Part shown: in pieces, positions 21,568-33,500 of the stretch
Numbering within the stretch: the stretch's first letter is position 1
Layout: every line of letters starts with the position of its first letter
Origin: Erodium maritimum
Taxonomy: Eukaryota; Streptophyta; Magnoliopsida; Geraniales; Geraniaceae
Assembly: GCA_963921825.1 (NCBI GenBank)
Contig: OY997591.1
Span: forward strand, 18,099,515-18,163,514
Length of the DNA stretch: 64,000 nucleotides
Direction of reading: 5' to 3'
Translations under genes and position numbers: made by a program
Notes under the pieces: generated by a model
What the model was told of the DNA's origin: nothing
Databases searched by the model: none
What the model saw: the letters and a program-made list of their open reading frames with translations, nothing else

Positions 21568-24311
21568 TGTAAGACCCGCCCCCGGTCGATCCCGGTAGAA
21601 CCGGTGAATCCTAGCTAAGTTTGACTTTCGGCCAGAAAAGTCAACCGATGACTCGGAAAGTCAGTCGGGACCTTTCCGGGGCCCAAAAAGCTTAGCCATT
21701 AGCACGGTTAGCTTAGTTGGGTCGTTTCCTTCAGTTTGACTGTAATATTGTTAAAGTCAACTATCGGTCAAACTCGGGCTTACTATCGGTTAATTGTCGA
21801 TATTTATTGGAAAGATGGAAAATTATTAAATTGGAGTGACCTCACATGACACTTGTCATGCTTGGCTTGGAGGATGAGAATAGGGGATTCAAATGACCCT
21901 CATACCCTCCTAGGTTGCCTTTAAAGGGATAAGACCTTAAGGGCTTTTGAGTAAATTGACATTTTAGGTCATTTAAAGGAAAGAGAGCAACAATTCAGCC
22001 CATTTACTATTGTTGCAGCCGAAATTCACTAGTAGAGAGGAGAGGAGGAGCTCACTTTCTTGAGGAAGAAGATAGAGAAGAAAGCTTGGATTTTGGAGCT
22101 TGTTCTTGGTCCTTTTGCCTTCATTTTCACTTCATCTTCTCAATCTCAACTATCTAGAGGTAAGGATGCTCTCAACTCTCCATTTCTTCCACTTCCAATC
22201 TTTGGGTTTTGTGGGTTTTGGCTTAAAAGTTGAAGAACTTGCTTATTTGATTGATTGCTTGGAAAAGAAGTAGTGAAGTAAGTTGTTGGATTGAGTTTTG
22301 GTTGAAGTTTGATGAACCCATTGAGGGTGTAGTTGCTGGGTATCTTTGGTTGATTATTTTGGAGCTAGGAGAGTTTAGAAATGGAGTTTGTGTTCAGATT
22401 TTCGTGAAATTCGAGTTGGGGAAGAAAGGGGAAGGAGCTGGTCAGGTCTGATACGGAATCCGACCCGGACCGGGCCAGGTACCGGCACGGCATGCCGCAC
22501 GGACCGGGCCTGGTACCGGCACGGCACCCGACACGGAACGGGCCTGGTACCGGCACGACACACGGCACGGGACGGGCGGGAGTCCGGCACGGGACCTGAT
22601 ACGGTCCGTGTCGCTCTCCGGGCCGGTCTGTGACGCGTTCCGCGCTGGATTCCAGGCCAGCCTGTGACACGGTCTGTGCCATGTTCCGGCACGGCAAGCC
22701 ACACGGTCCGTATGGCATTCCGGATCAGATCCCCAGAGCCCAAAACCCTTCCTTTTAGCTCAATTTGATTCCCACATTTCCTCCTCAAACCTTGATCCAT
22801 TTCTGAACATTGTTGTGTGTTTTGAGGGGAAGAACACTTGGTTGAGGAATCTAATTGGTGGTCTTTTGGTGGTTCAAAACCTTGGAACCAAGCTAGGAAA
22901 GAAGGAAGAACGTGGACACAAGTTAGAGGAGCTTTTATCACGCCGGGTGCCGAGTGAAGAACGGAGTGGTGACCACCGGGCTTATCGTCAGAGTGTTGAG
23001 AGGAAGACCTCGAGGTAGGGAAAGTCTTAACCTCTCGTTTAAATGCTTAGTATGCATGTTAGGCTAATAAAATCGAAAATGTCCTAGAAATGCCTATAGG
23101 ATGCGAATAACTAGCATAATTGTCTTTCAATTACTAATAACCGGAAGTGTCTAGTTGTGAACGATTAGGATGCCAATCACTAGTATAATTCTCTTTCAAT
23201 ACTTGGGAATTGTTTGTCTGGTAGAGGAGCCTTGGCAAAGCCCTCGGATTAGTTGCGTGTTAGGATCACATGCTTGATTGTTGGTTGCTTAGTGGATAGG
23301 CTAATGAGTCTAACAGAACTAGTGGAATTGCATGTGTGAATGCTCGTTTGAAGGTTTTTATGATTCGTTGATTAAACTCGTACTTGATCGTTGATTGTAT
23401 TCGAATGATTACTTGATTTACTAAATGGTTGCTTGGAGCATCGAGTATGACTGGTTGTGCCGAGCGGTACAATCAGGTGATCGATGCCCCGTGGGTTCGA
23501 GACTGGTAAGTGAACGGTAAGTTGTGATTGTGTGATTGGTGTGCTGTAGTTAGGTGATTAGTGTACTGTGTGTTGTGGTGAATTGGTGATGTGTGAGTTA
23601 TGTGTGATAATGACTTGGTGGTTATTGGGATTGGACTATTTTGTGTTTCGTTTTGAGTGCGTTATTCAATTATTAACTGTTTATTATCGAATTGCCCAAG
23701 TGTACGCTTCCTATGGGAGTAGTGCCTTGGTTCCCGAGGACATAGAATCCTTTGGAGACGTTTCTGAGAATCCCGATGTTAAGCGCCCCGAAGGGTTGTT
23801 TCCGGTCGCCTCAATGTTATGCGTCTCCTTTGGATCTGAGGGAAAATCCGAGAGGACACATCATATGTGGATCGGAGGGTGGAGACTTCATGTGCCACGG
23901 CATTGGTTGTTTACCTATTACCTGTGCTTGTTGAAATCTATCGCGTTGACTTGCTGTTGACTTCATTGAGTTTAAGGTCCACCTTGTTATGTGCTTTCCC
24001 TACTGAGCGCAAGCTCACCCCTATGAATTTATTGTTGTGTTTACAGGCTTGATTGAGGAGTAGAAGCTCGGGAGCTTCTCGGTGTGGGTGCATTATAGAG
24101 ACTTCGTTCTTGTCACTTTTATATTTTGAGCAAACCTTGTGGAGGATTATTATTACACCCCTGGAGGGTTATTGGTGTTTTAAACTGAGTTTGCGGATTC
24201 GTTTTTCTTATTGGAGATTATTTGAAACTAAATGTTGAATTATCATCTTTTTAATCTTTTATTACTAGTCATGCCTCAGGTCCGGGCAAGAACCGGATTT
24301 GGGGCGTGACA
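21568..24311 (+). repeat. 3' LTR of gypsy element
   Basis: 2744 bp and colinear with the 5' LTR; differences are scattered substitutions (for example GGCTGG/GGCCAG near the start, GGGACC/GGTGCC near 22947). No internal insertion separates the pair. Confidence 0.95.
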
Positions 24312-25275
24312 AGGAGATGAAACGCTTCTAATTCTAAGGCAAGAGTAGAAAATCCATAATCAACGGAAAAAGCAAAGGATGAAACGAGGAGCTTACCAAC
24401 TGCGACAGAGGGGGACGGCACCCGATCCACAACAAATCTAAGACATGCATGATCACGAAATGCTTCCCACGGAAGATCGGGAACGAACCAACAACACGGC
24501 AAGCACCACAAACCCGGACCCGAACATCACCAACACGATCAAATCCACTACGACCTACGACCCTAGGATGACGAAATGTGTCCCACACAAGAAATGAATC
24601 GATTCTGCTAATGTCCCGAGCACCACGAGTCACCATAGAAGCTTCTCAACGACCAAACAGAGAAGAATATGAGACTCAAGAGCTGTGAGTGGCTGAGCCC
24701 TAGCCACCTAACACGAGCACCCAACAAACCAGCGCCCAAAGCATCCCCAAGACGGATCCAACCACATCGGCTGCCAGCACACGACAAAGATCGACGGGAG
24801 ACCAAACGATGGTGGCCAGTCCCGGGGCAGACAAGGAGCCAAACCTTTCCGAAGGACGAATGCGCGAGGGCAACACCGGTGCATGGAGGGATGGCCGAGA
24901 GCTTCATCGGAGCACGAAGGAGTGGGCGGGAAGCCACTAAACCAACGGCCCGAACTCCAGAATAGTCCCAAACGAGCTAGTAGAGACAGAACCGGCCGGG
25001 GAGAGACACCTGAGAATAAATCGGAGAACCGAGAGCCACTCAGTAAATATCCAGAAACGGATCGAAGAGATTGATAGAGAATCCAAAAGGAAACACTTCC
25101 CACAATAAACTTTTAACCGTGATGGGAGCAAAGCGAGCTCCGACAGACTGATGTATCAGGAAGGAGTTTCGGGAAAGTCACACACACCAAATCCATGCAC
25201 CAACAAAGAAGGACCACGAGTAGAAAGGAGAAAAGAAGGGAAAAGAAGGAAAAAAAGGTGGATAACCACGTTTTA
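24312..25275 (-). mobile_element. Antisense non-LTR element, 5' part (split by gypsy)
   Basis: This continues the element at 9752-10367 after the gypsy insertion; the joint is the AGGAG TSD. On the minus strand it begins near 25270 with pyrimidine-rich TTTTTTTCCTTCTTTTCCC, becomes GC-rich, and has GTAAGCTCCTCG-like strings. It encodes no recognisable protein. I could not find its own TSD, so the right boundary is approximate. Confidence 0.5.
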
Positions 25276-25294
25276 ACACCACTTGTGAATATAA

Positions 25295-25440
25295 GTTTCT
25301 TCTCCCCATAAACACAAATTGATGGGCATCTTTGTCATCCTAATAGGATTGCATATCTCAAGAATTTCAGCTTCCCCTTTACACTTTTAATTTTCTCGTG
25401 AATAACATACATAAATAATCAGCTGCCTTACAAAATCATA
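25295..25440. repeat. Diverged copy of 8047-8190
   Basis: Homologous to 8047-8190 in the same orientation. It lies about 200 bp upstream of the NPF TATA box. Confidence 0.6.
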
Positions 25441-25640
25441 TCGATCTAGTGTTTATACAAGACAGGAAGTTTCTATCATACAGTAAGCTAGTTAATAATG
25501 TCACTACTACTTAATCAGGTAGCCAACTATGCTATACAATGAAGAAAAATTGATGAATAAACAAACACCGTAAACACCATTGGAGTCTATTATGGGCCCC
25601 ACTAGGCTCACTCACATGACATTGGCTGCATCCTCGCGTG

Positions 25641-25648
25641 TATATAAA
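25641..25648 (+). promoter_or_regulatory. TATA box of NPF gene
   Basis: TATATAAA lies 62 bp upstream of the start codon at 25710, giving a predicted leader of about 30-40 nt. The spacing fits a plant core promoter. Confidence 0.8.
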
Positions 25649-25709
25649 GGGTCTCGATGCTCTCTACTCCCAGTCTCAGTAGCTTCAGATTTGAGAGTTG
25701 AGAAGAGAG

Positions 25710-28650
25710 ATGGAGCCAGACTCAAAGGTCAAGACCATGGCTAAAGGGGAGGAAGTGGAGGACCTCATGAAGAAGAAAAAGAAGCTCGGAGGAGTCAAAA
25801 CCATGCCATTCATTCTCGGTCAGTTCATAACTTGAAATCATCATCTCTGTCTTGTCTACTGTGAATTTGAGGTTTCTTCTTTGAATTGTTTCATTGCCTT
25901 TTGTTCTTGGCATCAAGCAATATTATTTACATTGTGTGCTCTTGGATTAAGAAATATAGTTGAGATTCCAATGACTGGACTATGTTTCATACAGTAATTG
26001 TCAATTTTGTCTTGTTAACATCACTTGCATAAAGAGAGTACAGCTTGATCATGTGAGGCTTATTTGGTTCTTAGTTTGGTATTCATGAGTCATGACAAAA
26101 GATTAGTTTCTACTTAGAATTGAAGTTAACTATATTGGGTTGTGTGTTAAAAACAAAAACCAAAACAGCAAATGAGATGTGTGACAGATTTGCGGCCTCT
26201 GGTTTCCACTCCAACATGATAACATACTTGACCCAAGTGCTCAACCTGCCGCTGGTGAAGGCTTCAAATACTCTGACCAACTTCAGCGGAACCGCAAGCT
26301 TCACTCCTCTTATTGGTGCTCTCATTGCTGACTCATTCGCTGGCCGCTTCTGGACCATCACTGTCGGCTGCATCATTTATGAACTGGTACAAGATAATCT
26401 CTAACTGTTCCACCCAATTAAGGAAACCTAATGCTACCCTGTTTCGCCTCTAACAGGGGTTGGTTAGCATAACTATATCAGCAATTCTGCCAGGGCTACG
26501 GCCGCCGCCATGCCCGAGTCAAGAGAACTGCCAGGAGGCATCCGCATTGCAACTATGGGTCCTCTACATCTCACTCCTCCTCACGTCCCTCGGCACCGGC
26601 GGCCTCAGGCCTTGCGTGGTCACCTTTGCTGCTGACCAATTCGACATGAGCAAGTCCAAGGCTGCTTCCAGAAGCTGGAATTTCTTCAACTGGTACTACT
26701 TCTGCATGGGAATGGCGACTCTGAGCGCCTTGACGGTGGTAGTTTACGTCCAGGACAATGTGGGCTGGGGCTGGGGTCTAGGCATCCCAACCATGGCCAT
26801 GGCTTTCTCAATTGTAGCCTTTGTGATCGGTTCGCCCCTCTATAGAAAGCTGAAACCAGGTGGGAGTCCACTGGTAAGGTTGGCTCAAGTGATTGCTGCT
26901 GCTGCCAAGAAGAGGAAAGTTGTTATGCCAGCAGACCCCTCTGTTTTGTACGAAAACAAAAAGCTTGATTCTCTCATCTCTCAGAACGGAAGGCTTGTGC
27001 ACACCGATCAATTCAAGTAAGCTCTCTGTCTTTTGGTGCTGGAGAGTCTGTTTGCTCTTGGGGAAACCATGGTTCCTAATTTATTTTGAGTTTTGTTTTC
27101 GCGATCTTGACCTTGGTTTACCTTTCGTTGTATTTTTCAACTATGACTTTTACATTATTTGCGCGGACTATCGTTTTTCGTTAAAATTAACAGGGACGTT
27201 AGTTTTGGATGAAAAAAGACATAAATGCCCTCAACAAAAGTCAATAACCTGAAGTTGGGCTTGACCTTTTTTTGTACTTCCGAACTATGACTTTTCCGTT
27301 TCTTGCACGGAATAAATTCTTGCTGAGGGTATTTTGAACTTTTCTCATCCAAAACTAACGTTCCTGTTAATTTTGACAACAAACGATAGTTTGTGCAAAA
27401 AATGTAAAGGTCATAATTGAAAAATGCAACGAAAGATAAATCTAGGTTAGGATCGCGAAAATAAAACTTAATGTAAGTTAGGAATCATGGTTCCCCTTTG
27501 CTCTTGTATTTGTGATTTTTGGGTTCCTTGTGTTGTTTATTTGTTTCAGTTTGGCAGTTGTGACTTTGATTTTGAGATTCCATTTTTAATGCATTTATTT
27601 TTTTATGATCAAAAGAAATTGAAGTATGCTATCTTAGCATTATAAATGAGGATATCATAAGTTTAAAAACTGAGCTTGTGGTGTTGGTACAGGTGGTTTG
27701 ATAAGGCGGCAATAGTAAGCCATGGAGAGGCAACACGGTCGCCGAATTTATGGAGGCTGGCGACAGTGCACCGAGTGGAGGAGCTCAAGTCCATCATACG
27801 AATGTTGCCCATCTGGGCCGCTGGAATATTGCTAGTGACGGCATCCTCACACCAGGGCAGCTTCACGATCCAACAAGCTCGTACAATGGACCGCCACTTC
27901 CCTCACAGTCACAGCTCCTTCCAGATCCCAACGGCCAGCCTCTCCGTCTTCTCCATCCTCACCATGCTCTCCGGCCTCGTCGTATACGAACGCCTCTTCG
28001 TCCCCTTCGTCTCACGCTTCACCGGGAACCCCTCAGGCATCACCTGCCTCCAGAGGATGGGAGTGGGCTTCACCATCAACATCCTCGCTACTCTCGTTTC
28101 GTCCTTGGTGGAGATCAAGAGAAAATCGGTGGCCGCCCGCTACAACCTGCTTGATGAGCCTACGGCCATTGTGCCCATCTCTGTCTTCTGGCTGGTTCCT
28201 CAGTACTGCCTGCACGGGGTGGCCGAGGTTTTCATGTCTGTGGGGCACTTGGAGTTTCTCTACGACCAGTCGCCCGAGAGCATGAGGAGCACAGCTGCGG
28301 CGCTCTACTGGATAGCCATAGCGTTTGGGAACTACATAGGAACATTCCTGGTGACCATGGTGCATAACTATACGGGCAAGGAAAGGAACTGGCTGCCTGA
28401 TAGGAACCTCAACAGGGGAAGATTGGAGTACTACTACTGGCTTGTTAGTGGAATCCAACTACTCAATCTCGTGTATTATACACTGTGTGCCTGCTTTTAC
28501 ACATACAAGCCATTGGAAGAGCTGTTGGACGATGACACTGAGGAGCAAGATGTGGATTTGTCAAAAGATAAAGGCCCGTTTAAGGCATTCAGTGGTGCCA
28601 GTAATGGAGAGGGGGAGATTGAACTTCATGGAAGATACGACAAGGTCTAA
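25710..28650 (+). CDS. NPF3.1: NRT1/PTR family (NPF3.1-like) transporter, 4 exons
   Basis: Exons 25710-25818, 26169-26386, 26457-27016 and 27693-28650 join to 614 codons plus stop, a normal NPF length. All introns are GT-AG. The protein is a 12-helix major-facilitator transporter of the plasma membrane. Family landmarks are FAASGFHSNMITYLTQ, ADSFAGRFWTI, GTGGLRPCV.TFAADQFD, FFNWYYFCMG, LYENKK, TVHRVEELKS, QQARTMDRHF, FWLVPQYCLHGVAE, DQSPESMRST and LNRGRLEYYYWL. The wording is closest to Arabidopsis NPF3.1, reported as a nitrate/nitrite and gibberellin transporter; the substrate here is inferred. The proton-coupling ExxE[K/R] motif of helix 1 reads E39-MC-D42-R43, with Asp in place of the second Glu. 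Intron 3 contains a MITE (27060-27496). Confidence 0.95.
27060..27496. mobile_element. Mutator-like MITE in NPF intron 3, 437 bp
   Basis: The termini are inverted repeats of about 190 bp: the left begins GGGGAAACCATGGTTCCTAA and the reverse complement of the right begins GGGGAACCATGATTCCTAA. Both then run through TTTTCGCGATC, TTTCGTTG.ATTTTTCAA and AACTATCGTTT-like blocks to ACGTTAGTTTTGGATGA. The 9-bp TSD TTTGCTCTT lies at 27051-27059 and 27497-27505. It belongs to the Mutator superfamily but differs in sequence from the MITE at 9349-9742. It starts about 40 bases after the exon 3 donor, so splicing signals are intact. It has no coding capacity and the fold-back could form a long RNA hairpin in the pre-mRNA. 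Confidence 0.92.
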
Positions 28651-28720
28651 TGGTACATTAATTAACTTCACATTAGTAAATCGTATTCTCCATAACCATA
28701 TATCGGATTTAATTAGAATA

Positions 28721-28726
28721 AATAAA
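28721..28726 (+). terminator. Poly(A) signal of NPF gene
   Basis: AATAAA 70 bases after the stop codon, in AT-rich sequence, is a plausible near-upstream element for polyadenylation. Confidence 0.6.
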
Positions 28727-28739
28727 GAAATATTATAAT

Positions 28740-29690
28740 ATTCGGTGTTGCCCTACTCCAAATCATAATATTTATGTATGGAGGTATCGATTTTGAAGTT
28801 AGGAATGCTCACCGGTAAGTTAACAAGACCAATGGGATTTATTGGACTACTGGCCTAAAAATATGTACAATGAAAAGTCTCACCTATGAGATTTATGTGT
28901 GAAATTCATATAAGTTGAGTCTTTTAATTAAATTGGTTACCACAGGAAGACTCATGTTGGGACTAATTTTGAAACTCATATTCTGAGTTTTTTTGTTCGT
29001 TGTCTCGATTCGAAGTGTAAATCAACTTTTTTTGTGATCAAAGACATTAAATAAATTATTTAGAACAATATGAACTTAATGACTGTAAATTTGTAAAGTA
29101 TGTACGCCGTTTGACCAAAATCGGTTTTTTAGAGGCTACATGACGCGTTTTGGTTGGTTGGTCGCGACTCGCGACCCTTGATTTAGTGGGTCACGTGTCG
29201 CACGCAAGGCCACCTCACAACGTGCGACTCACGACTCACTAAAACATGAGTCACGAGTCGCAGGTCGGTGACATGCGTCGCTCATTGCCGAAGTGATCAA
29301 TTTCTTGACCATCAGTGTACATGTCGGGAACTGATATAACCGAATTCAATGGGCCTTTTTTGGGTGATAGCCAAACCCATTTCTATATAAAACACAGAAA
29401 AGACCATTTTGTTATAAAAACAGTGAAGCAAACTGTCAAGCCCATTCATCAATTAATTCAGAATGATAACCAGCAAAACATAAGAGCAAACACACATGTA
29501 ATGAAAATTTTAAGTGATCTTATTAACGTCATTGTCGTCTAACTTGTGTTCATCCATGTCTCAGATTGTAACTTTCGTGCTTGATCTCTCAAATTCAATA
29601 AAATTGTTCAGCTGGAGAACAGTCGGCACTAATTTATTTATAAACCCAAAACTTATTTTTTAATTTTTAAAACAAAGATAAATTAGATAA
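28740..29690. other. Noncoding spacer with a near-perfect hairpin
   Basis: No gene is seen. At 29223-29262 an imperfect inverted repeat TGCGACTCACGACTCA / TGAGTCACGAGTCGCA (14 of 16 paired, 8-base loop) lies in a GC-rich island of CGACTCGCGAC variants (29150-29280). The rest is AT-rich. Confidence 0.55.
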
Positions 29691-29699
29691 TATTTAGGA

Positions 29700-29832
29700 A
29701 AAATCTAACAAGAAACCTAATTGGAAGGTTTTCTCAAAGAGTGAAATGCTAATGTCTTTGCTTATTTGGAGAAAGACATTAAGACCATAAAACAAGCAAT
29801 CAATTCTCTAGCTCTTATTCTCGATTCTATCT
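29700..29832 (+). pseudogene. L1 LINE ORF2 fragment, left of copia insertion
   Basis: Around 29750-29810 the frame reads NANVFAYLEKDIKTIKQAIN, the linker between endonuclease and RT of plant L1 ORF2. The reading resumes after the copia element at 35228, which shows that one LINE was split by the copia insertion. The left boundary is uncertain. Confidence 0.6.
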
Positions 29833-29837
29833 TCTAA

Positions 29838-30506
29838 CTGTTGGGTTTGTTTCAATTAAATGGAACAAGGCCCAAAGCCTATTTGGTGCAACTTAAGCCC
29901 AAATGGATGATAGGGTTTCTATATGAATTAGAAATAAGATTTGGAAGAGAGTGAGTGCCTCAATTGTTGAGAGAGAGAAGCAAAAGGGAGAAGAAGAGGT
30001 GCAGATTTTTCTGCAGATTTCCAGTCCGACCAGCCACGTTGAAGAGCACGATCGGAGGTCATTCAAGGTCCGATGATGCTGATTTTTGGAGTGAATGTTC
30101 TACACATATAGGTCTTCAAAGTGGACGGTGGAATTTGGGTTTTGACGGTTCGTTCTTCAGATACACGAGCTGCAAGTTGGCCCACCAAGTTGGTGAGATT
30201 TATCTTCTTCTTTCTTGAGTTTTGTTGCTAGTTCCAACACTAGGTTGTGTTGAGATATTGTGTATGCCTCTAATTTGATTAGAGGGATATTGTACCCATT
30301 GAAGTTGATAGTAGATGATTAAGAGGCCTAGAGGGTCCCGTGGTTTTTACTTCTCGTCTTGAGAAGGTTTTCCACGCTAAAATCTTGTGTGCATTGTGTT
30401 TCGTATTTGCTCTGTTTGTTGGTTTCCTATTTGGTTTGCACAAGTGTGGGAGAATTGATTCCGCTGTGTTGCATTTAACTGTTGTTATTTGATATTCTCC
30501 CTATCA
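29838..30506 (+). repeat. 5' LTR of copia element
   Basis: TG...CA ends, about 669 bp. Nearly identical to 34555-35222. A short open frame in it (29955-30218) is present in both LTRs but resembles no protein and is probably fortuitous. Confidence 0.93.
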
Positions 30507-30509
30507 GAG

Positions 30510-30522
30510 TGGTATTAGAGCC
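30510..30522 (+). other. Primer-binding site with one mismatch
   Basis: TGGTATTAGAGCC, three bases after the 5' LTR, is the Met-tRNA primer site with T for C at position 7. Confidence 0.85.
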
Positions 30523-30555
30523 TGGTTGGCTTGTTGGGTTTTTCTGTGTTAAACG

Positions 30556-33500
30556 ATGGAAGCTAATACAAGTAGAATGGTTAATCTGAATGGTTCTAAT
30601 TATCATGTTTGGAGGGGCAAGATGGAGGATCTTCTTTATGTGAAGGATTATTATCTGCCGGTATTCAGTGAAGAAATGTCTGAGGGTAAAACTGATGGTG
30701 CTTGGAAATTATTTCATCGCCAAGTGTGTGGTTACATCAGGCAATGGGTTGATGATAATGTTTTGAATCATGTTAGTGGAGAGACAGATGCACGCATTTT
30801 ATGGAGCAAGCTTGAGCAGTTGTATGCTCGAAAGACAGGGAATAACAAGTTGTTTCTGATTAAGCAGATGATAAGTTTGAAGTATCAGGATGGGAATCCT
30901 ATGACAGATCATCTGAATGTTTTTCAGGGTATTATTAATCAACTTGCAGGAATGGGTATCAAGTTTGAAGATGAGGTTCAAGGTTTGTGGCTTCTGGGTA
31001 CTTTGTCGGACTCTTGGGAGACGTTCAGAACGTCATTGTCTAACTCAGCTCCAGATGGTGTTATTACCATGGATATGGCTAAGGGGTGTGTTCTAAATGA
31101 AGAGACGAGAAGAAAGTCACAGGGTTCCTCTTCACACACGGAGGTCTTGGTTACTACACAAAGAGGCAGGAGTAAGAGCAGAGATTCGAAAGGCAGAGGC
31201 AGAAGTAAAAGTAAGAACCAGTTTGCTGATGTTGAGTGCTATCATTGTGGTCAAAAGGGGCATATGAAGAAGCATTGCCGGAAATTTAAAAGAGACACCA
31301 AATATGACAAAGGAAAGGGAAAGGAGCACAATAGCGGTGGCGATGATGATAATGCTGTTGTTATTACAGAGGAGTTCCTTGTTCTATGTGATGATGAAGA
31401 AACTATCAATTTGGCTCCTCAGGAGACCAGTTGGATAGCAGATAGTGGTGCCAGTATACATGCTACATCTAGGCGGGATTTCTTTTCATCTTATACAGCC
31501 GGTGACTATGGGAGTGTTAAGATGGGAAACAGAGACACGTCAAAGGCTATTGGCGTTGGAGATGTGAGCTTGGATACGGAAAATGGTACACTCTTGGTTC
31601 TTAAAAATGTTAAGCATATTCCTGACATTCGCTTGAACTTGATATCTGTAGGAAGGCTCGATGATGAAGGTTTTCATCATCACTTTGGTGATGGCAAGTG
31701 GAAGCTCACCAAAGGTTCTATGGTTGTGGCTAGAGGGAGCAAGTGTGCTTCGTTGTACGTTACTCGAGCTAGAGTTTGTGATGGCATTGTTAATGCAGTT
31801 GATGGTGAAGGTACAACTGAATTGTGGCACAGTCGGCTTAGTCACATAAGTGAGAAGGGATTGATGATGTTGAGCAAGAAGAATCTTCTACCGGGGATGA
31901 GTTGCACACCATTGAAGAAGTGTGAACATTGCTTGGCCGGTAAGCAAACAAGAATTTCTTTTAAATCATCTCCTCCTTCTAGAAAGCCAGAAATACTTGA
32001 TTTGGTGTATTCTGATGTGTGTGGTCCTATGAAGAAAAGGACATTGGGCGGTGCACTTTATTTTGTGACTTATATTGATGATCATTCAAGGAAGGTGTGG
32101 GCTTACACCTTGAAGACGAAAGATCAAGTGCTTGGAGTTTTCAAGCAGTTTCATGCCCTCGTTGAAAGACAAACTGGGAAGAAGTTGAAGTGCATCAGGA
32201 CAGATAATGGAGGTGAGTATTGTGGTCCTTTTGATGAGTATTGCAGGGTCAAGGTATTCGACACCAAAAGACACCTCCGAAGACACCTCAGTTGAATGGG
32301 TTAGCTGAGAGGATGAATAGGACACTTGTTGAGAGGGTGAGATGTTTGCTTTCACAAGCAAGACTACCGAGATCCTTTTGGGGTGAAGCGTTGAGTACGG
32401 TGGTACCTGTGTTAAATCTCACACCTAGTGTTCCTCTTGGGTTTGATGTTCCAAATAGAGTTTGGACAGGTAAGGATGTCTCCTATGATCATTTGAGAGT
32501 TTTTGGGTGCAAGGCATTTGTGCACGTACCAAAGGATGAAAGGTCTAAGCTTGATGTGAAGACAAGACAGTGTATATTCATCGGTTATGGCTTGGATGAG
32601 TTTGGATACAGGTTTTATGATCCTGTACATAAGAAGCTAGTTAAAAGCCGCGATGTGGTTTTTATGGAAGACCAGAACGTTAAAGATATGGAGAAGGTTG
32701 TAGATCTTCCTCCATATAGTGATGACTTGATTGACTTTGATATAGTTCTTTCTACAGGTTTACAAAGTCAAGTTGAAGATGAAGTTCATGATGACCAGCA
32801 AGATACAGGCAATGTTGACATTCCAACAGAGGTTGAGGTGGATGATGAAATCCATGAGCAGTTTCCAGTATCTGTTGATCCACCAATTTTTCCACTCAGG
32901 AGATCTTCAAGAGATCGTCATCCTTCTTCAAGGTATTCTGTTGATGAGTATGTGTTACTAACTGACGGGGGAGAGCCTCAAAGTTATGAAGAAGCCATTG
33001 AAGATGAGAACAAAGAGGAGTGGGTTGAGGCCATGCAAGATGAGATGAAGTCATTGCATGAGAACCATACTTTTGAGTTGATTAAGTTACCGAAAGGTAA
33101 GAGAGCTTTGAAGAACAAGTGGGTGTACAGGGTAAATCAGGAAGAGAATTCCTCACGCCCAAGATACAAAGCTAGATTGGTGGTCAAGGGTTTCAGCCAG
33201 AGGAAAGGCATTGATTTTGATGAAATATTTTCTCCGGTTGTTAAGATGTCATCTATTCGTGTTGTTCTGGGTTTAGCAGCTAGTCTTGATTTGGAGATTG
33301 AGCAGATGGATGTGAAGACTGCATTTCTCCATGGTGACTTAGACAAGGAGATTTATATGGAGCAGCCAGAGGGTTTCGCAGAAAAGGGGAAAGAGGAGTA
33401 TGTGTGCAAGCTACAGAAAAGTCTTTATGGTTTGAAGCAGGCACCAAGACAGTGGTACAAGAAGTTCGAATCAGTTATGGGGGAGCAAGGCTACCAGCAA

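Larger units (their letters stand above)
10368..24311 (+). mobile_element. Complete, defective Ty3/gypsy element, Tekay-like, 13.9 kb
   Basis: Two LTRs of exactly 2744 bp (10368-13111 and 21568-24311) begin TGTAAGACCC and end GGGGCGTGACA. The 5-bp TSD AGGAG is intact at 10363-10367 and 24312-24316. A Met-tRNA primer site follows the 5' LTR, and a polypurine tract precedes the 3' LTR. The internal region encodes Gag with CCHC knuckles, an aspartic protease, RT, RNase H and integrase, in the order protease-RT-RNaseH-integrase that defines Ty3/gypsy. The long LTRs, the RT/RNase H wording and a short chromodomain-like C-terminus suggest the Tekay (Del) chromovirus lineage. It is disabled by a gag frameshift, a stop, an RT/integrase frameshift and a nested solo LTR. 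The LTRs differ at roughly 1% of sites by eye, so the insertion is recent. Confidence 0.95.

Noticed and set aside
9340-25445. TGCATAT strings near 9334 and 25366 as TSD of the split antisense non-LTR element
   Set aside because: Only seven bases match, and the right copy lies within the duplicated 25295-25440 segment.
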